The notes: generated by a model not told the origin, from the letters alone. A DNA stretch of 64,000 nucleotides from Novosphingobium sp. (GCA_017745295.1 JAGHZR010000004.1:235959-299958), one strand, 5' to 3'. Positions 42,849 through 51,783 are shown, counted from the first letter of the stretch. Translations and numbers: made by a program.

Positions 42849-43385
42849 TCAGTGATCCATCCCCGGCATGTCGCCCATGCCGTTGCCGCCCATGCTTTCC
42901 ACGCGCAGCGGCATCGAGAGCTTGTCGCCGTCAGAGAAGGTCAGGGTCAGTTCCGCCGTGCCGCTGGCCTTCACGGTATCGTCGATGTCGAAGACCATGA
43001 CATGCATGCCGCCCTGCTTGAATTCGATGTCGGCGCCCGGCGCGATCTCCAGCGAATCGACAGCGGCCATGCTGCCGCCGTCGGTCTTGTGCATCTGCGC
43101 GCTGCCCGTGCCGCTGACGTGCACGCCCACCAGCTTGACCGGCGCGGCGCCGTCGTTGCGCACCGTGAAGTAGACCGCGCCGGGGCGACCGGCCACGATC
43201 GGCAGGAACAGATGGCCGTCGCTCGCACTGATGCCCGGCTTTGCGGTCGGCACGGCATCGGCCGCCGCGCTTTCCTGCGGTGCCGGGTTTTCCGCCTGCT
43301 TGCAGCCGCTCAGGGACACGAGCAGGGCGGCGGCGCCGGTGGCGGCGAGCATGGGCAGGGAGGCGGGAAAACGGGCAGGCTTCAC
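42849..43385 (-). CDS. Copper chaperone PCu(A)C domain lipoprotein
   Basis: A 178-residue periplasmic copper-binding protein. GTG 43385 with an AGGA site gives a signal peptide with lipobox LSGC. The PCu(A)C domain holds the MHKTDGGSM and HVMVFDI segments, the Met/His ligand positions of the family that delivers Cu(I) to cytochrome oxidase. The C-terminus adds a Met/Gly/His tail (MGGNGMGDMPGMDH) that could bind extra copper. ATG codons further in would cut into the signal peptide. No cytochrome oxidase gene is adjacent. Confidence 0.8.
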   Translation of the reverse strand: MKPARFPASLPMLAATGAAALLVSLSGCKQAENPAPQESAAADAVPTAKPGISASDGHLFLPIVAGRPGAVYFTVRNDGAAPVKLVGVHVSGTGSAQMHKTDGGSMAAVDSLEIAPGADIEFKQGGMHVMVFDIDDTVKASGTAELTLTFSDGDKLSMPLRVESMGGNGMGDMPGMDH

Positions 43386-43471
43386 GGCAGATCGATCCTC
43401 TCGGACGGGCGGGCGATACCAAGGAGTTCGCGGCGCTGAAAATTTCCACCGCGTAATGCCATTGCGACAGA

Positions 43472-43499
43472 CTTGTTCCAAGCGAAACCGCACCTATAT
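43472..43499 (+). promoter_or_regulatory. RpoH-type heat-shock promoter of dnaK
   Basis: CTTGTTC at 43472-43478 and CCTATAT at 43493-43499, spaced by 14 nt, match the alphaproteobacterial sigma-32 consensus well. It lies about 105 bp upstream of the dnaK ATG. No CIRCE repeat is found in the 218-bp gap. Confidence 0.6.
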
Positions 43500-43603
43500 G
43501 CCGCTCCGACGACTTTGAACGTCATCGAGCTGTGCAAGCCGCCTTGCCTTGTGGAGGGAGGCGATCCGCATGGTGTCATCCACTGACGTGAGGAATGGGG
43601 ATA

Positions 43604-45514
43604 ATGGCAAAAGTAATTGGTATCGACCTTGGCACCACCAACAGCTGCGTGGCCGTGATGGACGGCGGCAAGCCCAAGGTTATCGAAAATTCCGAAGGCG
43701 CTCGCACGACGCCCTCGATCGTCGCTTTCACCAAGGATGGTGAACGTCTGATCGGGCAGCCGGCGAAGCGTCAGGCCGTGACCAACGGCGACAATACGAT
43801 TTTCGCGGTGAAGCGCCTGATCGGCCGCCGCTTCGACGACCCGGTGACCAAGAAGGACACCGAGCTGGTTCCGTACCACATCGTCAAGGGCAAGAACGGC
43901 GACGCCTGGGTTCAGGCTGGCGGCGAAGACTACAGCCCGTCGCAGATCTCGGCCTTCACCCTTCAGAAGATGAAGGAAACCGCCGAATCGTACCTCGGCG
44001 AGACCGTGACGCAGGCCGTCATCACCGTGCCCGCCTACTTCAACGACGCACAGCGCCAGGCGACCAAGGACGCAGGCCAGATCGCCGGTCTTGAAGTGCT
44101 GCGCATCATTAACGAGCCGACTGCCGCGGCGCTGGCCTATGGCCTCGACAAGCAGGACGGCAAGACCATCGCCGTCTACGACCTTGGCGGCGGCACCTTC
44201 GACGTTTCGATCCTCGAAATCGGCGACGGCGTGTTCGAAGTGAAGTCGACCAACGGCGACACGTTCCTGGGCGGCGAAGACTTCGACACCAAGCTGGTCG
44301 AATGGCTGGCCGACAAGTTCAAGGCCAAGGAAGGCCTGGACCTGCGCAGCGACAAGCTTGCCCTGCAGCGTCTGAAGGAAGCGGCCGAAAAGGCGAAGAT
44401 CGAGCTGTCGTCCACCGCGACGACCGAGGTCAACCTGCCCTTCATCACCGCACGCATGGAAGGCGGCGCCACCACCCCGCTGCACCTCGTCGAGACCGTC
44501 ACCCGCGCCGACCTTGAAAAGATGGTTGCGGACCTGATCCAGCGCACGCTGGAACCCTGCCGCAAGGCGCTCGCCGATGCGGGCATCTCGGCCAAGGAAA
44601 TCGACGACGTCGTTCTGGTCGGCGGCATGACCCGCATGCCCAAGGTTCGTGACGTCGTGAAGGACTTCTTCGGCAAGGAACCGCACACCGGCGTGAACCC
44701 GGACGAAGTCGTGGCCATGGGCGCTGCGATCCAGGCCGGCGTGCTTCAGGGCGACGTCAAGGACGTGCTGCTGCTCGACGTGACCCCGCTGTCGCTGGGT
44801 ATCGAAACGCTGGGCGGCATCATGACCAAGATGATCGACCGCAACACGACGATCCCGACCAAGAAGAGCCAGGTCTACTCGACCGCCGAGGACAACCAGC
44901 AGGCGGTGACGATTCGCGTGTTCCAGGGCGAGCGCGAGATGGCGCAGGACAACAAGCTGCTCGGCCAGTTCGACCTCGTCGGCATTCCGGCGGCCCGTCG
45001 CGGCGTGCCGCAGATCGAAGTCACGTTCGACATCGATGCCAACGGCCTCGTCAACGTGTCCGCCAAGGACAAGGGCACCGGCAAGGAACAGCAGATCCGC
45101 ATCCAGGCGTCGGGCGGTCTGTCCGACACCGACATCGACCAGATGGTCAAGGATGCCGAGAAGTTCGCCGAAGAGGACAAGAAGCGTCGTGAGGCTGCCG
45201 AGGCCAAGAACAACGCCGACAGCCTCGTCCACGCGACCGAGCAGCAGATCGCCGAGCATGGCGACAAGATCGATGCCGGTCTGAAGGCTGAAGTCGAAGC
45301 GGCCATCGCCGCGACCAAGACGGCGATCGAAGGCGGCGAACCCGCCGAGATCACGGCCAAGTCGCAGGCGCTGACCGAAGTCGCGATGAAGATGGGTCAG
45401 GCCATCTACGAGAAGGAACAGGCTGCCGGCGCTTCGCCCGAAGCCGCTCCGGCTGGCGGTGACGACGACGTCGTCGATGCCGAGTTCTCGGAAGTCGACG
45501 AAAACAAGGGCTGA
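43604..45514 (+). CDS. dnaK: Molecular chaperone DnaK (Hsp70)
   Basis: A 636-residue Hsp70. The ATPase domain begins [18 protein letters not shown], with the phosphate-binding [18 protein letters not shown] and [12 protein letters not shown]; the substrate domain starts after [17 protein letters not shown], and the C-terminus is acidic ([17 protein letters not shown]), close to the EEVD-like tail of the family. ATG 43604 is chosen over 43595 (MGIMAK). Transcribed with dnaJ, which follows after an 81-bp spacer with a hairpin. Confidence 0.99.
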   Translation: MAKVIGIDLGTTNSCVAVMDGGKPKVIENSEGARTTPSIVAFTKDGERLIGQPAKRQAVTNGDNTIFAVKRLIGRRFDDPVTKKDTELVPYHIVKGKNGDAWVQAGGEDYSPSQISAFTLQKMKETAESYLGETVTQAVITVPAYFNDAQRQATKDAGQIAGLEVLRIINEPTAAALAYGLDKQDGKTIAVYDLGGGTFDVSILEIGDGVFEVKSTNGDTFLGGEDFDTKLVEWLADKFKAKEGLDLRSDKLALQRLKEAAEKAKIELSSTATTEVNLPFITARMEGGATTPLHLVETVTRADLEKMVADLIQRTLEPCRKALADAGISAKEIDDVVLVGGMTRMPKVRDVVKDFFGKEPHTGVNPDEVVAMGAAIQAGVLQGDVKDVLLLDVTPLSLGIETLGGIMTKMIDRNTTIPTKKSQVYSTAEDNQQAVTIRVFQGEREMAQDNKLLGQFDLVGIPAARRGVPQIEVTFDIDANGLVNVSAKDKGTGKEQQIRIQASGGLSDTDIDQMVKDAEKFAEEDKKRREAAEAKNNADSLVHATEQQIAEHGDKIDAGLKAEVEAAIAATKTAIEGGEPAEITAKSQALTEVAMKMGQAIYEKEQAAGASPEAAPAGGDDDVVDAEFSEVDENKG

Positions 45515-45533
45515 TCGGTCCTCATGACAAGCG

Positions 45534-45570
45534 TGGCCGCCATCGTTACTTTTAGTGACGGTGGCGGCCA
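45534..45570 (+). promoter_or_regulatory. Intercistronic hairpin dnaK-dnaJ
   Basis: A 17-bp RNA stem (TGGCCGCCATCGTTACT at 45534-45550 with the complementary arm at 45554-45570, two G-U pairs) and a TTT loop. No T run follows it, so it is more likely to stabilise or attenuate the transcript than to end it. It could explain different DnaK and DnaJ levels. Confidence 0.6.
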
Positions 45571-45595
45571 GGTCGCACGCGGGGAATAACGAGAC

Positions 45596-46729
45596 GTGTC
45601 AGCTACCGAAATCGACTATTACGAACTGCTCGAAGTAGAGCGTACTGCGGACGACAAGACGATCAAATCGTCCTATCGCCGCCTCGCTATGCGCTACCAC
45701 CCGGACAAGAACCCGGGCTGCGGCGACAGCGAAGCGCGCTTCAAGCAGATCAGCGAGGCTTACGACTGCCTCAAGGACCCGCAGAAGCGGGCGGCCTACG
45801 ATCGCTACGGTCATGCTGCCTTCCAGCAGGGCATGGGCGGTGGCGGCGGTCATCCCGGCGGCGCCGAGTTCGGCGATATCGGCGATATCTTCGAATCCAT
45901 CTTCGGCAGTGCTTTCGGTGGCGGCGGCCGCCAGCAGGCCCGTCGCGGTGCCGATTTGCGCTACGACATGGAAGTCACCCTCGACGAGGCCTTCCACGGC
46001 AAGCAGACTGAAATCACCATCGAGGTCTCGCAAAGCTGCGAACCGTGCAGCGGTTCCGGCGCCGAGCCGGGCACCGGCAAGCGCGGCTGCAACATGTGCG
46101 GCGGCCATGGCAAGGTCCGTGCTCAGCAAGGCTTCTTCGTGGTGGAACGCACCTGCCCGACCTGCCACGGTCGGGGAGAAGTGATCGAGAAGCCGTGCCG
46201 CTCCTGCGGCGGTGAGGGCCGGGTCGACAAACCCCAGGCCTTGCAGGTGGAAATCCCGCCGGGCGTGGATTCGGGTACGCGCATCCGCCTTTCCGGCAAG
46301 GGCGAGGCCGGGCCGTTCGGCGCGCCTCCGGGCGACCTCTATATCTTCCTGCACGTCAAGCGCCACAAGGTGTTCGAACGCGACGGCACGACGCTGATCA
46401 CGCGCGTTCCGATCACCTTCACCACGGCGGCGCTGGGCGGCTCGATCGAAATTCCCGGCATGGACGGCGAGAACCTCTCGATCGACATTCCGGCGGGCAT
46501 CCAGTCCGGCAAGCAGCTGCGCAAGCGCGGCGCCGGCATGCCGGTGCTTCAGGGCCGGGGCCGCGGCGATCTCGTCATCGAGATCAGCGTGGAAACGCCG
46601 ACCAAGCTTTCCGCGCGCCAGAAGGAACTGATCCGCGAGCTTCAGGCCACCGAGACGGGGGACGAATGCCCGCAGTCGAAGGGCTTCTTCGACCGGATCA
46701 AGGAAGCCTGGAGCGATCTGACGGAATAA
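45596..46729 (+). CDS. dnaJ: Molecular chaperone DnaJ (Hsp40)
   Basis: A 377-residue type I J-protein and DnaK co-chaperone. The J domain has the HPD motif in MRYHPDKNP; a Gly-rich region follows (FGDIGDIFESIFGSAFGGGG); the zinc-finger region has four CxxCxGxG repeats (CEPCSGSG, CNMCGGHG, CPTCHGRG, CRSCGGEG). Translation starts at GTG 45596 behind GGGGAATAAC; there is no in-frame ATG giving the J domain start. Confidence 0.98.
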   Translation: MSATEIDYYELLEVERTADDKTIKSSYRRLAMRYHPDKNPGCGDSEARFKQISEAYDCLKDPQKRAAYDRYGHAAFQQGMGGGGGHPGGAEFGDIGDIFESIFGSAFGGGGRQQARRGADLRYDMEVTLDEAFHGKQTEITIEVSQSCEPCSGSGAEPGTGKRGCNMCGGHGKVRAQQGFFVVERTCPTCHGRGEVIEKPCRSCGGEGRVDKPQALQVEIPPGVDSGTRIRLSGKGEAGPFGAPPGDLYIFLHVKRHKVFERDGTTLITRVPITFTTAALGGSIEIPGMDGENLSIDIPAGIQSGKQLRKRGAGMPVLQGRGRGDLVIEISVETPTKLSARQKELIRELQATETGDECPQSKGFFDRIKEAWSDLTE

Positions 46730-46740
46730 GCTTCCGTTCT

Positions 46741-46779
46741 TTGAAGGGCGTTCCGGGATTGGTCCGGGACGTCCTTCAA
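46741..46779 (+). terminator. Hairpin after dnaJ
   Basis: A 16-bp stem with two G-U pairs (46741-46756 with 46764-46779) and a 7-nt loop, 11 bp after the dnaJ stop. There is no following T run, so termination may need Rho or the hairpin may protect the mRNA end. Confidence 0.55.
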
Positions 46780-46800
46780 TGCCGCTAACCATAAGCCTTC

Positions 46801-46879
46801 TCGTCATTGCGAGCGAAGCGAAGCAATCCAGAGACGCGCAGAGCCGCTCTGGATTGCTTCGCTTCGCTCGCAATGACGA
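46801..46879. repeat. Perfect 33-bp inverted repeat between dnaJ and patatin gene
   Basis: Arms at 46801-46833 and 46847-46879 are exact reverse complements over 33 bp around a 13-nt loop. Arm sequence begins TCGTCATTGCGAGCGAAGC and contains AGCAATCC. The element lies between convergent genes. It resembles the repetitive palindromes known in many Proteobacteria (a common core is CATTGCGAGCG) and could be a REP element and/or a bidirectional stop. Confidence 0.85.
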
Positions 46880-46921
46880 TGGGTTGGGGCTTTCTCCCTA
46901 ACCCGCTGTTTTCGCGCTTCA

Positions 46922-49222
46922 TCAACCGCCGCGCAGCACTTCGTTCCGCACGCTCTGCACCAGTGCGGGATCGGCGGTCAGGCGATCCTGTTCCTCGTCC
47001 AGTACCGCCAGGAACGCCTCGCGCTTGAAGGCCCAGAGTTCGCCTTCGAGCAGGGCGTGCTCGCCTTCCGCCGTGGAGGAGATCAGGTCGATCATCCGCT
47101 CCGCGCCGTGGAGGCGGCCCCAGAGATAGTCGTTCTCGCGATAGGCACGGCTGAAGAAGGCGCCGAAATTGAAGAACTCGGTGCCGCGCAGCACCGGGCC
47201 CTTGCGGATCATGTGGCAGTCTTCCGGCGATATCCGATCGACCCGGATCGGGTCGAATTCGGTCAGTCCCTCGCCGCGCAGCAGAGGCAGGGTGACGGTG
47301 TCGTAGAACGGGAACCCGAGATAGGCGAGCAGCACCCGTCGGCGCAGGACCTGCGGCATTTCCGAGAGCGCCTCCGCCAGCATCACGTCCACTTGCCCGT
47401 CGATTTCGGAAAGGCTGCGGACAGCTTCGACATGATCGATCACCGTGCCGGGATCGGTGAACACGCCCGCTGCCAGCGCCGGGAAATCCTCGCCCATCGC
47501 AGCGACCGGCTCGCGGTCGAGATAGAGCACCAGCGCTGCGTAGATCGCCTCGCGCGCCTTGTCCCGCTGGGCTTCGCTGACGTCCGCTTCCTGTTGCCAT
47601 TCTTGCGTGACCCGCCGGGCCAGAAGTCGCAGGCGGCGGATGCGGAAAGCGAGGTCGTGACGGCGGAAGAAGTCGATTATGCCCGGCGAACCGTCGCCTT
47701 TCAGGCCCTGGATGCGGTCCAGCCCCATTCCGGCGAAATGCTCGTGGAGTCGCAGCGCGATCGGCGCGCTGGAGGAAAGCCCCAGTTCGGGCGCGGCATC
47801 CTGGATCAGCCGCGCCAGCTTGGCGATGATGCCGGAGAACTTCACCTGCACATAGCCGTGATAGGCGAAACCGGCCTGCTCCAGAGCGGCCCGCTGCGCC
47901 TTGTTGCGCCAGGCGGCAAGCCGCTTCGGCGTGGGCCTGTCGAGGAAGAAGGTATTGCCGAACAGGCGGTCCACCGTCTCCTCGATCTCGGGCCGCATGG
48001 CCAGGACGATGGCGCGCAAGGTCGCCATCTCCTGCGAATCGCGTTCGAGCGCTTCCAGATTGTCGCGGATGGGTTGCTCACGCGGGATCGACGACAGCGA
48101 ACCGAAGATCGTCGAGAAGAACCCCGGCGCCTTGCGCTCTTGCCGCAGCGATGCGCCGATCCGGTCGGGCGTGGGGTCGATATAGACGAAGCGGCGGTCC
48201 ACCTCGCGGGTCGCCGGACGGTCGCGCAGCACGCCCATGGCATCCGAAAAAGGCGCGTTGTTGAGCACGGAGCCGTCGATGAGCGCGACGTTTTCCAGAT
48301 CGCCGCGCTGGCTGTGCTCGGGCATGACGCGGCGGAAGAACGCCTCGCGTCCCGGCCAGTCTACACCGAGTTCGGCGATCAGCCCGTCGATCTCCGCGAT
48401 CTGGAGCGGCGGAAACGCGCCGGGAAAGCTCGCTGTCGAGCGCGCCGCGAGCAGGAGTTCCGGCATCGCCGCAAGGGCAGGGGATCCCGCCCGCGCCTCG
48501 AAGCCGATGCTAAGGCGATGCTCGCTTTCCAGCACCAGTTCCGGCGAGTGCAGACGCAGGGTTTCGAGGTGGCCCTTGAAATCGGTTGCGGTGACGAAAA
48601 GGTTGATCGGATGGCCGTGCGGTAGCAGCGGCGGCCCGGCTTTCGTTTCGGCCATCGCGGTGAAGGCCCCGGCCAGCAGGCGCGAGAGGCCGATGCCGCT
48701 GAACGGCGGTTCGAACCAGCGCGAGCGGATCAGGCGGGACAGCTTCTCCCGCACTTCCTCGCGCGTTTCCGGCGCCACGCTGCTGCTGATGGCGTTGCCG
48801 GGCCGATGGAGCAGATAGGAGACCAGCGGCCGCGCCCAGAACTTCGTGACCTGGCTGCGCGCCCGCGCCTCGGGATCGAGCAGCACATCGACATCGGCGT
48901 TTTCCAGCCAGAGTTCGGTCAGCGGCTCCAGCGAGTGGCCGGAATGGATCGCCTGCGACAGGAACACGCTGTTGATCCCGCCCGCGCTCGCCCCCGCGAC
49001 GATGTCGGTCAGGATGCGCAGCCGCATGTTGCTGCCCGATTCGAGCCTTTGCAGCAGCTTGCGATAGACGCTTGCCGTGCCCTTCGGCGCTTCCCCTCCG
49101 CTCCAGAACGACTGGCTGGCCTGAAGCGCCTTCCAGAGTTCCTTGGTTACCCCGTGCATGTAGACGGCCAGACTGATGCCGCCATAGCAGACCAGCGCGA
49201 TCCGCAGTTCCTTTTGCCGCAT
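46922..49222 (-). CDS. Patatin-like phospholipase domain protein (large)
   Basis: A 766-residue patatin-like protein (TIGR03607-type patatin-related). The N-terminus has the oxyanion loop CYGGISLAVYMHG; the Ser nucleophile is in GASAG (residues about 67-71); the dyad Asp is in the DGSVLNNAP motif (around residue 300). After the patatin region come about 450 residues of mainly helical sequence. Members are lipid acyl hydrolases; the substrate and partners are unknown. ATG 49222 is the likely start; an in-frame start at 49300 would overlap the divergent radA promoter region. Convergent with dnaJ. Confidence 0.85.
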   Translation of the reverse strand: MRQKELRIALVCYGGISLAVYMHGVTKELWKALQASQSFWSGGEAPKGTASVYRKLLQRLESGSNMRLRILTDIVAGASAGGINSVFLSQAIHSGHSLEPLTELWLENADVDVLLDPEARARSQVTKFWARPLVSYLLHRPGNAISSSVAPETREEVREKLSRLIRSRWFEPPFSGIGLSRLLAGAFTAMAETKAGPPLLPHGHPINLFVTATDFKGHLETLRLHSPELVLESEHRLSIGFEARAGSPALAAMPELLLAARSTASFPGAFPPLQIAEIDGLIAELGVDWPGREAFFRRVMPEHSQRGDLENVALIDGSVLNNAPFSDAMGVLRDRPATREVDRRFVYIDPTPDRIGASLRQERKAPGFFSTIFGSLSSIPREQPIRDNLEALERDSQEMATLRAIVLAMRPEIEETVDRLFGNTFFLDRPTPKRLAAWRNKAQRAALEQAGFAYHGYVQVKFSGIIAKLARLIQDAAPELGLSSSAPIALRLHEHFAGMGLDRIQGLKGDGSPGIIDFFRRHDLAFRIRRLRLLARRVTQEWQQEADVSEAQRDKAREAIYAALVLYLDREPVAAMGEDFPALAAGVFTDPGTVIDHVEAVRSLSEIDGQVDVMLAEALSEMPQVLRRRVLLAYLGFPFYDTVTLPLLRGEGLTEFDPIRVDRISPEDCHMIRKGPVLRGTEFFNFGAFFSRAYRENDYLWGRLHGAERMIDLISSTAEGEHALLEGELWAFKREAFLAVLDEEQDRLTADPALVQSVRNEVLRGG

Positions 49223-49293
49223 TCCGCCATGTTGCCGCGATCGCTTGGGAAAGGCAATTGCGTTCTCATTCCGTTCCGGATAATCGAAGCGGC

Positions 49294-50670
49294 ATGGCAA
49301 AGCCCAAGCGTCGATATGTCTGCCAGTCCTGCGGGGGCGTTTCCTCCCGCTGGCAAGGTCAATGCCCCGATTGCGGGGAGTGGAACACGCTGGCGGAAGA
49401 TACGCCGCAGACGGTGTTCTCCTCCAAGCACGACCTCTCTTCGGGGGGGCGGCCGATCCTGTTCACGCCGCTGGACGCGCCGGGCGAACTGCCCAAGCGC
49501 CGCGCCAGCGGTTTTGCGGAGTTCGACCGGGCGCTCGGCGGCGGTCTCGTGCCCGGTTCGGCGATCCTGATGGGCGGCGACCCCGGCATCGGCAAGTCGA
49601 CCCTGCTGCTTCAGGCTTCGGCGCATATCGCCATGGCCGGCGGCAGCGTCGTCTATGTCAGCGGCGAGGAAGCGGCGGGGCAGGTGCGTCTGCGCGCGGA
49701 GCGGCTCGGACTTTCGAAAGCGCCGATCCAGCTCGCTTCGGCAACGTCGGTGCGCGATATCCTGACCACGCTCGGCATGATGGAAGCGCCGACCTTGCTG
49801 GTGATCGATTCGATCCAGACCATGCATTCGGATACCATCGAGGGCGCGCCCGGCACCGTCAGCCAGGTGCGCGGCTGTGCTTTCGAACTGATTCGCTATG
49901 CCAAGGAGAACGACGTCACCCTGGTGCTGGTCGGCCATGTAACCAAGGACGGCACGATCGCGGGGCCGCGCGTGCTGGAGCACATGGTGGACGTCGTCAT
50001 GGCCTTCGAAGGCGAACGCAGCCACCAGTACCGCATCCTGCGCAGCCTGAAGAACCGCTTCGGCCCCGTGGACGAGATCGGCGTCTTCGCGATGGAAGGG
50101 GCTGGGCTGGCGGAAGTCGGCAATCCCTCGATGCTGTTCCTCTCGGGCCGCGACGAGGAAATGGCGGGCAGCGCGGTCTTCGCTGCCATGGAAGGCACGC
50201 GCCCGGTGCTCGTGGAAATTCAGGCGCTGATCGTCCGGCTCCAGAGCGGGGCGACGCCGCGCCGCGCCGTGGTCGGTTGGGATTCGGGCCGCATGGCCAT
50301 GCTGCTGGCGGTGCTGGAGGCGCGCTGCGGGCTCAATTTCTCCAGCGCCGAAGTCTATCTGAACGTGGCCGGCGGCTATCGCCTTGCCGACCCTGCCGCC
50401 GACCTCGCGGTGGCAGCGGCGCTGATCTCGGCGCTCGGCGACAAGCCTCTGCCCAAGAACGCGGTGTGGTTCGGCGAAGTCTCGCTGGCGGGCGAAATCC
50501 GCCCGGTTTCGCATTCATCGATCCGTCAGCGCGAATCGGCCAAACTCGGGTTCGGGCGCGCGATCGGACCGGCGGGCGGGGCCAATGCCGAACAGACGGC
50601 AAAGGGTATCCAGTTCACGGGTTTGACGATGCTGCCCAATCTCGTTGACCGTATCCTGACGGATGCCTAG
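49294..50670 (+). CDS. radA: DNA repair protein RadA
   Basis: A 458-residue RecA-like branch-migration protein. A C4 zinc finger (VCQSCGG and CPDCGEW) begins the protein, the ATPase has Walker A GDPGIGKST near residue 90, the RadA motif KNRFG is at about residue 257, and the C-terminal Lon-protease-like domain follows (LNVAGGYRLADPAADLAVAAALISA). ATG 49294. The cvpA-like gene follows after a 109-bp gap with a repeat element, so the pair may not be one operon. Confidence 0.96.
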   Translation: MAKPKRRYVCQSCGGVSSRWQGQCPDCGEWNTLAEDTPQTVFSSKHDLSSGGRPILFTPLDAPGELPKRRASGFAEFDRALGGGLVPGSAILMGGDPGIGKSTLLLQASAHIAMAGGSVVYVSGEEAAGQVRLRAERLGLSKAPIQLASATSVRDILTTLGMMEAPTLLVIDSIQTMHSDTIEGAPGTVSQVRGCAFELIRYAKENDVTLVLVGHVTKDGTIAGPRVLEHMVDVVMAFEGERSHQYRILRSLKNRFGPVDEIGVFAMEGAGLAEVGNPSMLFLSGRDEEMAGSAVFAAMEGTRPVLVEIQALIVRLQSGATPRRAVVGWDSGRMAMLLAVLEARCGLNFSSAEVYLNVAGGYRLADPAADLAVAAALISALGDKPLPKNAVWFGEVSLAGEIRPVSHSSIRQRESAKLGFGRAIGPAGGANAEQTAKGIQFTGLTMLPNLVDRILTDA

Positions 50671-50720
50671 AGCATCCGTTCCGACTGCGTCGGCTCGGCC
50701 GCTCTAGGTTTTGGTTTGTC

Positions 50721-50766
50721 GCATTTTCCGAGTCATCAGGTGTTCCACCTGATTAGAAAATGCTCT
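50721..50766. repeat. Inverted repeat element, copy 2
   Basis: 46 bp from GCATTTTCC to AGAAAATGCTCT. Its reverse complement matches the element at 40161-40206 closely (AGAGCATTTTC, GGTGGAA, CACCTGATGAC, GGAAAATGC) with a few changes. It lies between radA and the cvpA-like gene and ends 13 bp before that start codon. Confidence 0.7.
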
Positions 50767-50779
50767 GGTTCGGGGCCCT

Positions 50780-51304
50780 ATGACCGGTTTCGATATTGCT
50801 GTTCTGGTGTTCGTCGGCGTGGGTGCCGCCACCGGATTTCTGAGAGGTTTCGTGCAGGAGATCCTCGCGCTGGGCGCGTGGATCTTCGCGGTGTTCGCGA
50901 TCCGGACGCTGCATACCCCGCTGTCCGCCTGGCTTGAGCCTTACAGCGGCTCGGGCACGGCGACGCCGGTGCTCGCCTTCGCGCTGCTGCTGCTGGTGCC
51001 GTTCATCGTCGTGAAGCTCGTCGCCAAGTGGGCCGGAAAGCAGAGCCGCGCCTCGGTGCTCGGGCCGATAGACCGCGTGCTGGGATTCGGCTTCGGTGCG
51101 GTGAAGGGCGTCATCATCGTGATCCTCGGCTTCTCGGTCCTGGTGCTCGGCTACGACACCGTATGGGGACCGGGCGGGCGACCCGAATGGATGAAGGAGG
51201 CGCGGACTTATCCATTCGTCAACGCCAGCAGCGAGGCGCTGGTGAAGATGATTTCCGAGCGTCGCCGCGAAGCGCGCGAAGCCGAAGCGGCGGACGCGGG
51301 CTGA
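50780..51304 (+). CDS. CvpA family membrane protein
   Basis: A 174-residue protein with four hydrophobic helices in the first 130 residues and a charged C-terminus. The opening FDIAVLVFVGVGAATGFLRGFVQEILALGAWI is the CvpA hallmark; GPIDRVLGFGFGAVKG is the second family block. E. coli CvpA is needed for colicin V export and envelope integrity; here the role is presumed envelope-related. The stop overlaps the next gene start by one base (TGATG). Confidence 0.9.
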   Translation: MTGFDIAVLVFVGVGAATGFLRGFVQEILALGAWIFAVFAIRTLHTPLSAWLEPYSGSGTATPVLAFALLLLVPFIVVKLVAKWAGKQSRASVLGPIDRVLGFGFGAVKGVIIVILGFSVLVLGYDTVWGPGGRPEWMKEARTYPFVNASSEALVKMISERRREAREAEAADAG

Positions 51305-51735
51305 TGTCTGCCGCCGTGCTCTACACCCCCGATGTCCTCGGCCTGACGATCCAGCTTGCGGCCTATCCCTGGGACGAGGCGCTGCCGCTCAAGGGTGAGG
51401 CACGCTCGCAGAGCTGTGGCTCGACGATTGCCGTTGGCTTGGCGCTCGCCGAAGACGGCACCGTAGAGCGCATCGGCATCCGCAGTCAGGCCTGTGCCAT
51501 CGGTCAGGCCGCCGCCGCGATCTTCGCCGATGCTGCTTCAGGACGCAGCCCGCAGGTGTTGCAGGAGGCGGGCGAGGCGATCGCGCTCTGGCTTTCGGGC
51601 GAGGGTGCGCTTCCCGATTGGCCCGGTCTCGAAACGATCGCCAGCGCGCGCGACTATCCCGCCCGGCACGGCGCGGTCCTGCTCCCTTGGCATGCCGTCA
51701 AACGGGCGCTTTCCAGCGGCTCAGACCGAAGCTAG
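51304..51735 (+). CDS. IscU/NifU-N-like scaffold protein lacking the third cysteine
   Basis: A 143-residue protein with the IscU/SufU fold pattern. Two of the three cluster cysteines are visible, in SQSCGSTI and SQACAIGQ (IscU has ACG and GCG). The third, which in IscU sits in HCSIL before the last helix, is replaced by Gly in the aligned ARHGAVLLPWHAVKRAL; the His is kept. The Asp after the first Cys (CGD) is Ser here. A similar family is annotated in sphingomonads. It overlaps the CvpA gene stop. It may assemble clusters differently or act as an IscU-like carrier. Confidence 0.75.
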   Translation: MSAAVLYTPDVLGLTIQLAAYPWDEALPLKGEARSQSCGSTIAVGLALAEDGTVERIGIRSQACAIGQAAAAIFADAASGRSPQVLQEAGEAIALWLSGEGALPDWPGLETIASARDYPARHGAVLLPWHAVKRALSSGSDRS

Positions 51736-51783
51736 ATTTCCCGCCGACGGACCTCGAAACCGGGGGCGGAGGGGGAACTGGGA

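Noticed and set aside
43382..45259. 625-residue minus-strand frame opposite dnaK
   Set aside because: Antisense shadow of dnaK with no family features.
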